DNA from: Anaerotignum sp.
GTDB taxonomy: Bacteria; Bacillota; Clostridia; Lachnospirales; Anaerotignaceae
Length of the DNA stretch: 54,452 nt
Reading direction: 5' to 3'
Assembly: GCF_030625865.1 (NCBI RefSeq)
Contig: NZ_DAOUQB010000021.1
Span: 1-54,452, forward strand
The notes under the pieces were generated by a model. That model was not told where the DNA came from. It made no database searches and saw only the letters and a list, made by a program, of their open reading frames with translations. Position 1 is the stretch's first letter. Each line of letters opens with the position of its first letter. Made by a program: the position numbers and the translations under genes. Shown here one piece after another: positions 45,118 through 54,062 of the stretch.

Positions 45118-45906
45118 TCAGTATTGGTTTCTTTTCATTACGGATCTCATCATTCTTGCATGCCCTTTTTCAATCTGATCTTTGCCAATCCCCAGCTTAA
45201 GCATAGGTTTTACAAAGAACGGTAATCTTATGATGGGTTGGTTTGCTTTTTTCTCAGTGGGCTTGCTGATCTTTTTCTGGATAGCCAGTTCTCTTCCAGC
45301 CTGCACATATGCCTGAAAGATGCTATCTGCTATGGCGTGATTGCTTGCTTGGGATGCTGCTACGCCCAACATTCCGGCAGATTTTCGAATTAACGTGCCA
45401 ACCAACTCTGCATCTGCAAATTTGGAATAGGTCTTAAAGTAGGAAACGATGTTCTTGGGCATTTTCGTTTCAAGATTGTCATAAACAACAAGTGGAACAA
45501 AAGGTTTCTGCATCAGCGCCTGATCTACATGGTGAAAAAACATTCTGCTTTTCGTGAAATGAAATTCTCCTACTTTTGCAGTACTATAAGACCGTTCCAA
45601 AAGAGTTTTTAATAAGCTGGACATCCCCAGTACGTAAACAGGTGTGGCAAAAATAATTAAATCCGCTTCTCTCATTTTACGAAAGACAAAATTTGCATCA
45701 TCCTTTTCATCAAATGTACAATTCAGCAAATGCTCAGGTGTTTGACATAACTGACAATCGATGCAGTGATTAATTTGGAGTTCTGCAAGATGAATCGTTT
45801 CACACTCTGCACCTTTTTCCATTGCGCCTTTAAATAATTTGTCAATTAAAAATGCAGAGACTCCTTTTGGACCTCTAAAGCTAGAATTGATTGCTAAAAT
45901 TTTCAT
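45118..45906 (-). CDS. Flavodoxin-fold NAD(P)H-dependent oxidoreductase
   Basis: The 262-residue protein starts with the flavin-binding loop INSSFRGPKGVSAFLIDKLF, followed by the NADPH-dependent FMN reductase pattern (ADLIIFATPVYVLGMSSLLKTLLERS). Four cysteines in CIDCQLCQTPEHLLNC near residue 50 resemble the iron-sulfur flavoprotein (ISF) family, though the usual compact spacing is not exact. It likely reduces a quinone, drug or similar compound. It diverges from a TetR gene, which probably regulates it. Confidence 0.83.
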   Translation of the reverse strand: MKILAINSSFRGPKGVSAFLIDKLFKGAMEKGAECETIHLAELQINHCIDCQLCQTPEHLLNCTFDEKDDANFVFRKMREADLIIFATPVYVLGMSSLLKTLLERSYSTAKVGEFHFTKSRMFFHHVDQALMQKPFVPLVVYDNLETKMPKNIVSYFKTYSKFADAELVGTLIRKSAGMLGVAASQASNHAIADSIFQAYVQAGRELAIQKKISKPTEKKANQPIIRLPFFVKPMLKLGIGKDQIEKGHARMMRSVMKRNQY

Positions 45907-45946
45907 TTTGATATTCCTCCTCCGAGCATCAGCAAAGCCAATAAAT

Positions 45947-45987
45947 TAGTACGATTGTCCTAAATTGAGTTTAGCACACTTGTACTA
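45947..45987. promoter_or_regulatory. Nested palindrome between the oxidoreductase and TetR genes
   Basis: CTAAATTGAGTTTAG (45960-45974) is an inverted repeat, and TAGTAC (45947) and GTACTA (45982) flank it symmetrically. This is a likely operator for the divergent TetR regulator. Confidence 0.5.
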
Positions 45988-46036
45988 GAATGTCAAATGT
46001 GGTATGATAAAATTATTTCAAGATAGGAGGCACAGA

Positions 46037-46666
46037 ATGACTGCGAAGGATGAGATTTTAATAAAAGCCATTGAACTATTTAACCAGTACGGTTATGAAT
46101 CGGTTACTATGCGTGATATTGCAAACGCTATGCATAAAAGTGTTGGTAATATCACTTACCATTATCCGAAAAAGTCTGATTTAATGAGTGCTATTGGCAA
46201 CTTAATTTATCAGGATTTTCATTCACTGCAGTGGCAATCCAAACTTGATATTCACGGATTTCATGAGAAATTGATGGAAATGATACAGTTTCAAAGGCGA
46301 TTTGCTTTCTACTTTTCAAATATAATTGCACTGCGAAAATATCAGTCCGATACAGGGGACACCTCAGACCGCCAATTAGCAGTTAGGGAAAAACTGATTG
46401 CATATTATACCGAAGTAATACGGAATTTTGAAGCAGAAGGAATTTTTGAAACCTTACCCGAAAAGGAATCGAGCAGGTATCTGGCAGAAGGTATTGTGTT
46501 GATCATCCTGTCATGGAAATATCCGGGCATACCGGAGCCTGTAGCAAGATACAAGGAACTGTTAAAGATCATTTGGACGGTGATATACCCTAATTTAACG
46601 CAAAAAGGAATCATGCAATTCCGCCAAGAAGGAGAAAAACATGAAGCAGGATATGATAAGGCATAA
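46037..46666 (+). CDS. TetR-family regulator
   Basis: From ATG 46037 (AGGAGG at 46025) the 209-residue protein has a TetR N-terminal helix-turn-helix (KDEILIKAIELFNQYGYESVTMRDIANAMHKSVGNITYHYPKKSDLM) and a ligand-binding helical C-terminus without familiar motifs. A start at 46004 is in frame but has no ribosome site. It is divergent from the flavin oxidoreductase and probably represses it and itself. Confidence 0.9.
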   Translation: MTAKDEILIKAIELFNQYGYESVTMRDIANAMHKSVGNITYHYPKKSDLMSAIGNLIYQDFHSLQWQSKLDIHGFHEKLMEMIQFQRRFAFYFSNIIALRKYQSDTGDTSDRQLAVREKLIAYYTEVIRNFEAEGIFETLPEKESSRYLAEGIVLIILSWKYPGIPEPVARYKELLKIIWTVIYPNLTQKGIMQFRQEGEKHEAGYDKA

Positions 46667-47307
46667 GAAAGCAGCATTTTTTTTGATAATGATCGCCTTT
46701 ATTATAGTCGGAATTTATATCTCTTACCGTTTTAATATAATACCCCATAAAAAATACAGCAATAATGATTTTAATATACAGCAGTATGTAAGTGAAATAG
46801 ACAGAGATTCTGATGGAATTGATGACCAAACCGATATTTTAAAGGGCGTTCGTCATTATATCTCTACAAATCCCAAATATAAAAGCAAATATTACGAGAC
46901 CGGATATCCTGATGATGAATATGGGGTTTGTACCGATGTTGTAGCGTTTGGATTGCGGAGTGCGGGATATGACTTGATGGAACTTGTGAATGAAGATATA
47001 CTAAACCACAGGGATTTATATAATATAGAAACGGTTAACAAAAATATTGATTTTAGAAGGGTGCAAAATTTAAAGGTGTATTTCGCAAACAACTCAATTT
47101 CACTGACAACAGACATATCAGATATTGAACAGTGGCAGGGCGGAGATATTGTTGTGTTTAAAAAGCATATTGGAATTGTATCAGAAAGCAGAAACAAAAA
47201 AAGGCATACCCTTTGTAATTCATCATGCAAACCCTTATCAGATTGATTATGAAGAAGATATTCTAGAAACGCGTAATGATATTGTTGGACATTACAGAAT
47301 CAGTTGA
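46641..47307 (+). pseudogene. DUF1287-family protein, frameshifted at an A-run
   Basis: The first frame (201 residues) has a membrane helix (FFLIMIAFIIVGIYI) and the DUF1287 domain (GVCTDVVAFGLRSAGYDLMELVNED, NIDFRRVQNLKVYFANNSISLT, WQGGDIVVFKKHIGIVSE). At the seven-A run near 47190 the frame is lost. The other frame resumes KKGIPFVIHHANPYQIDYEED and ends GHYRIS, the normal C-terminus with its conserved His. Removing one A joins them. It may be an authentic frameshift or a sequencing error. DUF1287 is an NlpC/P60-like family. It overlaps the TetR gene by 26 nt. Confidence 0.75.
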
Positions 47308-47410
47308 AGTTTGAGGTTATGGGCATACCCCAAAGGGAATTTAATTTTTTAGTATGTTTGAATATGAATGCGCTGTGGATTATTTATAATTTTTAATGGG
47401 AGAGTAGAAA

Positions 47411-48301
47411 ATGAAAAAAACGAAATTCTTATATATTGTGATTGCAATACTTTTTGTAATGCAAATGAATTCTACGGTAAAAATTCGCAATTTAAAAGCA
47501 GAGGTACAGCGGACAAAAAATAGCATATCTAATATGGAAGAACGATTGAATGGAGATATAAGATCAATTTATTCCAATGTTGACAAAAAACTTGCCGAAC
47601 AAGCAAGCATTGTTTCTTTCTGTAATTATGAAGTTGGCGAATTTAATTTTGAATCACGAAAAGTACCTATAACTTTTAGAGTACAGCCTAAAACACTTAC
47701 CAAAACAACTGAAGTTTCACTAAGATTTGATCAAGACATGGTTTTAATGGAACGAGGAGATACTGCATTTGTACTTACAAAAGAGTTTCCAATGTCAGAT
47801 GAAATATTGCCAACGATTATAGTAGAGAATGATGGTATTCAGCAGTTCGAAAATAACGATTATCTTAATGTATATGATATGAAAGACAAGGTTTTTCCCT
47901 CACTGTATCCTCGATTTCATGGAGAAAGTGGATATAATCATGAAGAGCCATATCGCTATTATTTGCAAGGCGAAATTGATCTGAAATTTAATTCGGATAC
48001 TCAAAATCGCTTTCGTAATATAAAATACATTGTAACAATAGACGATGAAGTTATAAAGACTTACGAAAATGATTCTTTCAATTCCGAAACGATTGAAGTT
48101 GATGATACATTTGAACTGAAAGAAGGTCAAATACTCATAGGAAAGGTGGTAGTAACCAGCGATCTAAACTACACACAGGAATATATCATTACGCAATATG
48201 TGGGAGGAGAAAAAAAGCCGCCATTAGGTTACAAGGAGAATGAAAAAATCATTGCTCCCGATGGCACTGTGATTTATGAATTTAATGAAAATGAGTTTTA
48301 G
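47411..48301 (+). CDS. Membrane-anchored protein of unknown function
   Basis: The 296-residue protein has an N-terminal signal anchor (FLYIVIAILFVMQM), a coiled coil (about 25-65) and a beta-rich extracellular region (about 80-280; SIVSFCNYEVGEFNFESRKVPITFRVQPK). I recognise no family. The start has GGGAG upstream. It is probably a cell-surface or secreted structural protein, by layout only. Confidence 0.6.
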   Translation: MKKTKFLYIVIAILFVMQMNSTVKIRNLKAEVQRTKNSISNMEERLNGDIRSIYSNVDKKLAEQASIVSFCNYEVGEFNFESRKVPITFRVQPKTLTKTTEVSLRFDQDMVLMERGDTAFVLTKEFPMSDEILPTIIVENDGIQQFENNDYLNVYDMKDKVFPSLYPRFHGESGYNHEEPYRYYLQGEIDLKFNSDTQNRFRNIKYIVTIDDEVIKTYENDSFNSETIEVDDTFELKEGQILIGKVVVTSDLNYTQEYIITQYVGGEKKPPLGYKENEKIIAPDGTVIYEFNENEF

Positions 48302-48425
48302 CAGACTGGTTTGTGTAAAAGCAAATGATAACTTGATTTTATAGGCATACTCTGTAACAAATCTAATGTTTAAATAGTTAATGGATACTAAAGATTATTT
48401 ATATACTGCGTAAAGGAGAAGTGAA

Positions 48426-49190
48426 ATGATTTTCAAAGAAATTGGCGATAAAAAATATCCTACAATCATTTTTTTACATGGCGGAGGGTTGTCGGACTGG
48501 TCTTGGAAAGTAATCGTTGATAAATTCAGTGATAAATATAATGTAGTTACTCCGATTATCGATGGGCATGGAGAAGATGGTGGTGAGAAATTCATTAGCA
48601 TTGATGATTCTGCTTCGAAGCTGATAGATTATATTGAAAAAGAAAAAAGTGGAAAAGTATTTGCTATTGGCGGATTATCGATTGGGGCACAAATACTTTG
48701 TGAAGTATTGTCACAAAGACCACACATTACAGATTACGCTATTATTGAAAGTGCATTGGTTGTTCCCATAAAAGGGATAACAGCCCTGACCGTGCCTACT
48801 TACCAGCTGTGCTATGGGTTACTAAAAAAACGTTGGTTTGCAAAAATGCAAGCACAAACACTTTGCGTGCCAGATGAATTATTTGAAACATACTATCGTG
48901 ATAGCTTGAACATTACCAAACAATCTCTTATTAATATTACTTTAAGTAACGGAAATTATCTGCTTAAAAACGCCATTGCCAATACGACAGCAAAAGTCTT
49001 AATTATTGTTGGAGAAAAAGAAATTGGCGTGATGAAAAAATCTGCTAAACTTTTGCATACTACATTAAAGGAAAGCTCTTTATATATTGCTCCGAAATTG
49101 AAACATGGTGAATTGAGTTTAGTTTATCCGAATCAATATATTGAAAAATTGGAAACACTAATCTCAAATGGGCATGCGCATTATGCTTAG
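48426..49190 (+). CDS. Alpha/beta hydrolase
   Basis: The 254-residue protein has the oxyanion loop FLHGGGLSDWSWK, nucleophile elbow GGLSIGAQ (GxSxG, Ser about residue 86), and a likely catalytic His in APKLKHGELSL near the end; the acid residue could be Glu in VGEKEIG. It has no signal peptide. The start ATG follows AAAGGAG. The substrate cannot be predicted; a small ester or amide is most likely. Confidence 0.85.
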   Translation: MIFKEIGDKKYPTIIFLHGGGLSDWSWKVIVDKFSDKYNVVTPIIDGHGEDGGEKFISIDDSASKLIDYIEKEKSGKVFAIGGLSIGAQILCEVLSQRPHITDYAIIESALVVPIKGITALTVPTYQLCYGLLKKRWFAKMQAQTLCVPDELFETYYRDSLNITKQSLINITLSNGNYLLKNAIANTTAKVLIIVGEKEIGVMKKSAKLLHTTLKESSLYIAPKLKHGELSLVYPNQYIEKLETLISNGHAHYA

Positions 49191-49266
49191 TAAATTAATT
49201 CTGCATTATGTTTATTAGTGTACATTAACGGGTTTAGATTATATATATTTTTGAAGGAGAATTGTA

Positions 49267-49542
49267 GTGAAAAAGATTAACTGGAAAATATTAAACTCCG
49301 CATTTTGGATAGAAGTTATTTTATCCTATGTTTTACCTTTTAGAGTGGTTGATAACTTCCAATATAATGTTGGTTTTCCTATACCATTTATTTTAGTTTA
49401 TGATACAAAAATTAACGTAAATCCTCTCATGTCAATGTATCTCAATCCGTTAGGACTATTTCTCAACGGAATCATCATATATTTGATTATTTTAGTTGCT
49501 GTAAATGCATACTACAAATTCAAATGTTGCCGGACAAAATGA
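49267..49542 (+). CDS. Small membrane protein of unknown function
   Basis: The 91-residue protein has two hydrophobic segments (about 12-25 and 60-82) flanking a polar stretch. GTG start with AAGGAGA upstream. No family is recognised; it may pair with a neighbouring gene. Confidence 0.55.
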   Translation: MKKINWKILNSAFWIEVILSYVLPFRVVDNFQYNVGFPIPFILVYDTKINVNPLMSMYLNPLGLFLNGIIIYLIILVAVNAYYKFKCCRTK

Positions 49543-49654
49543 GCATACCTCATAGCAAATCCAATTTTTTATTATGTTTAATATTATTATTTATACATAT
49601 ACAAGTTGTACTAGTCAAATCGGCGAGAAGTATCATTAAATTAGGAGGGGAATT
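49543..49654. other. Spacer
   Basis: AT-rich; no features beyond the ribosome site of the small ORF that follows. Confidence 0.3.
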
Positions 49655-49798
49655 ATGGAGTGGATTTTTAAAGCAATTGTAACTTTATTTATAGTTATAT
49701 CAATTACTAAAATGTGGATGAAATTCGCTAAGTGTATAGGTGAAAAATTCAAAATTAGTACCTGTATTTTTAAATTATGGAAAAAGATTACGGGATAA
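49655..49798 (+). CDS. 47-residue hydrophobic small protein
   Basis: AGGAGGGG sits 4 nt before the ATG. The product has one membrane helix (FKAIVTLFIVISITKMWMKF) and a lysine-rich cysteine-containing tail. It is shaped like a small membrane peptide. No homologue is recognised, and expression is not proven. Confidence 0.5.
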   Translation: MEWIFKAIVTLFIVISITKMWMKFAKCIGEKFKISTCIFKLWKKITG

Positions 49799-50016
49799 GC
49801 GTTTAAATAAATTGAAACAATTAAAAAAGTTTTACCATTAGGAAATGAAAAAAGAAAGAAACAAGATTAAATGAATATTATTAGCATCTATTATGGGTAT
49901 AATCCGTAGAAAATCAATGTCCCATTAATTTTATTTTATAAATAATTTCTTCTAATAATACAAAGGTCTAAAAACGTATTTTATCTGCACAAAAGCAACG
50001 AAAGTGAGCAAACCTT
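49799..50016. other. Spacer before the radical SAM gene
   Basis: AT-rich, no gene seen; it likely carries the promoter of the radical SAM gene. Confidence 0.3.
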
Positions 50017-50877
50017 ATGAATAAAATTTCTCGTATCTACATTGAAATCACGAATGTGTGTAATCTGTCTTGCAGTTTTTGCATTGGTAACGTTCGTGTA
50101 CCACGGTTTATGAGTACTGACGAGTTTTCACATGTCATTCAGCAAGCAAAGCCCTATACAAATCATATTTATCTGCACGTATTGGGAGAGCCACTATTGC
50201 ATCCACAATTGGAAGAAGTTTTAACAGTGGCCCATCGCTTCGGCATGAATGTAAATATTACCACAAACGGTACCCTGCTTGGGAAAACACAGAAAGTACT
50301 GCTGAATGCACCTGCCTTGCGAAAAGTAAGCGTATCATTGCACAGCATGGAGCCTGGTAGCCCATATTGTAAGGAGGAGTACCTACGAGATGTGGCATCG
50401 TTTGTTACAGTTGCAACGGAAAAAGGAATTTATTGTGAGCTGCGAATGTGGAATCTGGGTGCAAATGACATCGATAATGAAGCTGTTTTTACCCTTTTGT
50501 GCCGCTTTTTAGGATTGGACAATGGGGCACAAGAAGCGGCACGAAATAAAATCTGTGAAAGCGGAAACACCACACTGGCACCACGACTTTTCCTTGGAAA
50601 GGCTGCTCGTTTTACGTGGCCGAGCATGGATGAACCGCCTACGGAGCAGCCTATATTCTGTCATGGACTGCGTAGCCAGATGGCAGTATTGTGTGATGGC
50701 ACAGTAGTACCTTGCTGTCTGGATAGCCGGGGTGATATTGCATTGGGAAATATTTTTCAAACACCCCTTGCTCAAATTCTGTCTGGTGAACGTGCGCAGG
50801 CACTTTATAAAGGTTTTTCGGTACGCCAACCCAGCGAGGAGCTTTGTCGGCGATGTGGGTATGCAAAACGCTTTTAA
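50017..50877 (+). CDS. Radical SAM protein with SPASM-like C-terminus
   Basis: The 286-residue protein has the cluster motif CNLSCSFC (Cys15, Cys19, Cys22; CxxxCxxC), the LHVLGEPLLHPQLEEVL stretch and TTNGTLL of radical SAM enzymes. The C-terminal region holds extra cysteines (FCHGLRSQMAVLCDGTVVPCCLD and ELCRRCGY) like SPASM auxiliary-cluster domains. It resembles the YfkB/YfkAB group of unknown role. GC content is visibly higher than in neighbours, hinting at transfer. The substrate is unknown; it does not lie beside a precursor peptide gene that I can see. Confidence 0.85.
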   Translation: MNKISRIYIEITNVCNLSCSFCIGNVRVPRFMSTDEFSHVIQQAKPYTNHIYLHVLGEPLLHPQLEEVLTVAHRFGMNVNITTNGTLLGKTQKVLLNAPALRKVSVSLHSMEPGSPYCKEEYLRDVASFVTVATEKGIYCELRMWNLGANDIDNEAVFTLLCRFLGLDNGAQEAARNKICESGNTTLAPRLFLGKAARFTWPSMDEPPTEQPIFCHGLRSQMAVLCDGTVVPCCLDSRGDIALGNIFQTPLAQILSGERAQALYKGFSVRQPSEELCRRCGYAKRF

Positions 50878-50918
50878 GGATACGTCACTAAGGCAGGATT
50901 TTGCCACAAAAAGCAGAC

Positions 50919-51425
50919 TTACCAAGTGTTCACATGCGTAATGTGCAAATAGCGAATGCTTACATATTGATAAGTACTCAGTGGGCGATTGTCGGCATCA
51001 AACGTGTGTGCTGCAACGAGGATATTAGAGGGGGAGGGTGATCCTCCAACGGAGACAATCGTAGGCGAATGGCTAAATACCATTCCATCGAAAGAAAGCT
51101 GCACAATATCCCCCGGCTCTACCAGTGAAAGATTTACTTCTACCCCAACAGGGCCAATTCCCTGATTTTTCACAAGGAAATTATGCAGGAATTCAACACC
51201 AGTCCATGCTGGCGCACGGTTGTTCAAGCTGTAATAATACCAGCCGAAGGTCGGTTTAGGATTCATAACTTCTGAACCCGCATACAACACCTGTGAGGCA
51301 AAATTTGTGCAGTCTCCTCCTAGCCTATCAAAATTGTAGTATTTTGGATTACGCCCATATGCCCATCTGTGGGCATATGATACAGCGCTGTCCCGATTAT
51401 ATGATATTTTTCTCATGGGCTCCAC
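50919..51425 (-). CDS. Amidase_6-type cysteine hydrolase
   Basis: The 168-residue protein matches the amidase_6 domain: YNRDSAVSYAHRWAYGRNPKYYNFDRLGGDCTNFASQ with catalytic Cys39 and a later FSHSPTIV with the catalytic His (about 130), then an Asn/His region (VAAHTFDADNRPLSTY). In the NlpC/P60/CHAP superfamily such proteins cleave peptides or wall amides. It has no signal peptide, so it is cytoplasmic or injected. It converges with the radical SAM gene (41-nt gap), and both have higher GC than their surroundings. Confidence 0.85.
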   Translation of the reverse strand: MEPMRKISYNRDSAVSYAHRWAYGRNPKYYNFDRLGGDCTNFASQVLYAGSEVMNPKPTFGWYYYSLNNRAPAWTGVEFLHNFLVKNQGIGPVGVEVNLSLVEPGDIVQLSFDGMVFSHSPTIVSVGGSPSPSNILVAAHTFDADNRPLSTYQYVSIRYLHITHVNTW

Positions 51426-51537
51426 CTCTTTGCTATTGTATGTAGGCGACAGTGGGAGTGTGAAACTGCTTTACAAGTGACACAACGGGATACAAGGTTT
51501 TGATATATTTAAAAATAGTTTTAGTTCAATAATTTTT
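51426..51537. other. Upstream region of the amidase gene
   Basis: No gene. It should contain the - strand promoter; no clear consensus was identified. Confidence 0.3.
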
Positions 51538-51543
51538 TTGACA

Positions 51544-51890
51544 AAGTCTTTTAATGTTTTTTCAATAGAGAAATTAGAAAGAGTACCATCCATTTACAAA
51601 GGGGATTATCTTGCCGGCAATGACTATTTGAGGGCGTTATCTGAAAGTGCTTTCCATCGGCAACAGTATGAATCCGCTGCATTTACTTTGGCTAGCCATT
51701 TTGTTTCTCTTAATAGATATAACGATGGAAAAATTTTACTCATTAAATTAATTTGGAACATTTGTTGGAAATTGAACTCAACGCGAAACCTTAAGATTTT
51801 ATTCAAAATCTTTATAAAATCATTTTGGATAAACAAGTGGATGTTGAAAGGGCATTCAATAATAATGACAAATGCAGATATATCATGTGA
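51544..51890 (+). pseudogene. Unidentified gene remnant
   Basis: One frame (VFSIEKLERVPSIYKGDYLAGNDYLRALSESAFHRQQYESAAFTLASHFVSLN) looks protein-like and then loses sense. A shifted frame gives DFIQNLYKIILDKQVDVERAFNNNDKCRYIM. The whole resembles a small helical protein broken by shifts; I cannot name the family. Confidence 0.4.
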
Positions 51891-52052
51891 AGGTACATTG
51901 ATAAGGATTTATGTTGTTCGATCAGTTATATTTTATTATTTGAAAATATAAATTTTGCAAAATGCTGGAAGAATTTGTATGGATGTGTATAATTGTAGTA
52001 TGCCTAGAAAGTATAATGGAAAGAGATGAAAGTTTTCCAAGGAGGAAATTAC
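51891..52052. other. Spacer
   Basis: No gene recognised; GGAGG at 52041-52045 belongs to the next start. Confidence 0.3.
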
Positions 52053-52337
52053 ATGGAACAATCCTATTTTGCATTAATAATAATCGTGGGATTATTAGCA
52101 ATTAGCGAAATATCAACATTAAAGAAAAATATGAAAAAGCAAGAGGAACGCATAAATCAGTTGGCTAAATTAACAGGGCATGAATATTTATCTTCTAACT
52201 GGATTTCTGATGAGCTGTATGAAACGGTGCGTCTCCTTAAGCAGTCGGGGAAAAAAGTGGAAGCTGTCAAAAAAATTAGAGAACATACTCAAATGACATT
52301 AGTAGAAGCCAAACAATATGTTGATGATCTAAATTAG
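52053..52337 (+). CDS. Small membrane protein with L7/L12-like C-terminal motif
   Basis: From ATG 52053 (AAGGAGG upstream) the 94-residue protein has an N-terminal helix (YFALIIIVGLLAISEIS), a coiled coil, and a C-terminal helix pair KKVEAVKKIREHTQMTLVEAKQYVDDL that follows the ribosomal L7/L12 C-domain pattern (KIxaIKxvRExTGLgLkEAKxlV). Similar small anchored proteins are common in Bacillota. Its partner is unknown. Confidence 0.7.
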   Translation: MEQSYFALIIIVGLLAISEISTLKKNMKKQEERINQLAKLTGHEYLSSNWISDELYETVRLLKQSGKKVEAVKKIREHTQMTLVEAKQYVDDLN

Positions 52338-52389
52338 TACAAAAAATCACTAAAGAGTATATAAAATAAGAAATGAAGGGATACAACAG

Positions 52390-52788
52390 ATGTCTTATAT
52401 AGAGGAAAATGCTTACGAAGCAATGCAGAATATTTTTTCGACTATTTCTAATGAAGAAAAGTGTTTTTTTGAGGGATATTTTGCGGCGGACATGGTGAAG
52501 GTGAATAAAAAAGATTGTGTATATCCCTGTTTTTTTGGTTTTAATAGTACATCTATAACTATTGTTAAAATAAATTTAGAGTTGGAAAAAGAAAATGCTA
52601 ATTTTATACCAACTTCTCGTATTAAAGATATTAGGATAAAAAAAATGTTTTTGTCCAAAAGCTTTCATCTGATAATTGAATGCGATGACAATTCTTCGTT
52701 TACTCTTGCAGTGCCATATACACTTAAATATATCTATATGCAGAGTGAAAATGTAGAAAAGTTTTTAAAACGATACCAAGATCATTGA
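52390..52788 (+). CDS. Small protein, possible PH-like domain
   Basis: The 132-residue soluble protein has alternating strands (CVYPCFFGFNSTSITIVKINLELEKENANFIPTSRIKDIRIKK... SKSFHLIIECDDNSSFTLAVP) and a C-terminal helix, the outline of a bacterial PH-like domain. No signal or membrane segment. GAAGGG lies before the ATG. The function is unknown. Confidence 0.55.
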   Translation: MSYIEENAYEAMQNIFSTISNEEKCFFEGYFAADMVKVNKKDCVYPCFFGFNSTSITIVKINLELEKENANFIPTSRIKDIRIKKMFLSKSFHLIIECDDNSSFTLAVPYTLKYIYMQSENVEKFLKRYQDH

Positions 52789-52984
52789 GCATGAAGTAAA
52801 TTCACTTTCCATTCAATTTTTTAAGGAGATAAGCCCAGAGGATTAGCTTTTGGCGTTGTGTACAAAAAAAATAAAATGGAATTTTGCTTTCAGGTATAAT
52901 AATATTTAGAAATACGGAAAATAGGGGGTTCCCAATATAGAAAATTATTCCTATGATTAGCGATTTATGAGGAGAAATCATTAT
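52789..52984. other. Spacer
   Basis: No gene recognised; GAGGAG near 52970 belongs to the next, broken gene. Confidence 0.3.
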
Positions 52985-53405
52985 ATGAAAAAAATTGTAT
53001 TATTATCATAGTATTATTTAGCTTATTTTTTGTTGGATGTATATAAATAGGAATGAAAGTTTACCCACTGAAGAAGCTTTGGGTGAGGAAAATACAACGA
53101 TGCATTTAGATAATGATGCGACAGCCCAGACAGAAGGTATAATTAAAGACGAAAGAGATGATGTTTTACAAGATCTATCGTCATTTATACCTGAGGGGTG
53201 GGAAATCATAAAAAAAAGTAATGGCGAATTAGCCATAGCAGAAGGAGATTTAAATAACGATGATATTATCAATAAAGCTTTTGTCACTGAACAAAATAAT
53301 CAATCCGAATATGCTTCTCCAAGAAATTTAATAATAGTTTGGGGTAATAAAGATAATACTTATAAACAATCAATAAGGGTGGAAAAGGACTTCCAATATA
53401 TTTGA
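52985..53405 (+). pseudogene. Lipoprotein gene broken by two frameshifts
   Basis: Reading with two one-base shifts gives MKKNCIIIIIVLFSLFFVGCI (lipoprotein signal with lipobox FVGC), then NRNESLPTEEALGEE, LQDLSSFIPEGWEIIKKSNGELAIAEGDLNNDDIIN and RNLIIVWGNKDN. The WEII...GELAIAEGDLNxD pattern is a VCBS/FG-GAP-like repeat found in secreted lipoproteins. The first shift is at the seven-A run after the ATG, the second near 53040. The frame from 53037 is open to a stop at 53403. It may be a decayed gene or a sequencing artefact. Confidence 0.65.
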
Positions 53406-53484
53406 GTTATAAACGGTTTTTATGAAAAAACGTTATACAATTTTTAGAAGGAATTAAAAAAATTAAACTAAGTAGGTGGATAAA
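53406..53484. other. Short spacer
   Basis: It carries the AGGTGG ribosome site of the next gene; no other feature. Confidence 0.3.
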
Positions 53485-54000
53485 ATGTTGCTTATATTTT
53501 TAATAATTTGTATTAATATTGTTTATGTTTCAATTAATACACTAAGGACAATCCTGGTAATAAAAGGTCAGCGCCTATTGGCTTCCATATTGTCTGTATT
53601 TGAAGTTGGGGTATATTTATATGGACTTACTATTGTATTAAACAATCTTAATAGCCCCATTAAAATTATTGCTTACTGTATTGGTTATGGGTTGGGGGTT
53701 TATATTGGAAGTTTGATTGAACAACGTCTTGCCCTCGGATATGTACAGGTACAAATTATTGTTGATTCTGTTGCCAATGAGCTTCCGAATTTTTTGCGTA
53801 AAAAAGGATTTGGGGTAACCTCATGGACTGCAGAAGGGAGAAGTGGCTTACGCCTTGTCCTTCAGGTGCTGGCGAAGCGGAGCAATGAAAAAGAACTGAT
53901 TAAGCTTGTAAATGAAATTGCCCCCAACGCTTTCGTTATTTCATACGAACCCAAACATTTTATTGGAGGATTTTGGACGAAGAACATTCGGAATTTTTAG
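53485..54000 (+). CDS. UPF0316/DUF2179-type membrane protein
   Basis: From ATG 53485 (AGGTGG 5 nt upstream; the in-frame GTG at 53476 overlaps it) the 171-residue protein has three membrane helices (about 1-20, 30-60 and 65-82) and a cytoplasmic DUF2179-like domain (LALGYVQVQIIVDSVANELPNFLRKKGFGVTSWTAEGRSGLRLVLQVLAKRSNEKELIKLVNEI). This is the layout of UPF0316 (YebE-like) proteins, whose role is unknown; DUF2179 domains are thought to bind small ligands. Confidence 0.85.
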   Translation: MLLIFLIICINIVYVSINTLRTILVIKGQRLLASILSVFEVGVYLYGLTIVLNNLNSPIKIIAYCIGYGLGVYIGSLIEQRLALGYVQVQIIVDSVANELPNFLRKKGFGVTSWTAEGRSGLRLVLQVLAKRSNEKELIKLVNEIAPNAFVISYEPKHFIGGFWTKNIRNF

Positions 54001-54062
54001 ACGTCCGTTTGCTTGTTTGCTATTGCCGGGTATCATGTTTATATACGGAAAGGGGAAAAGAA

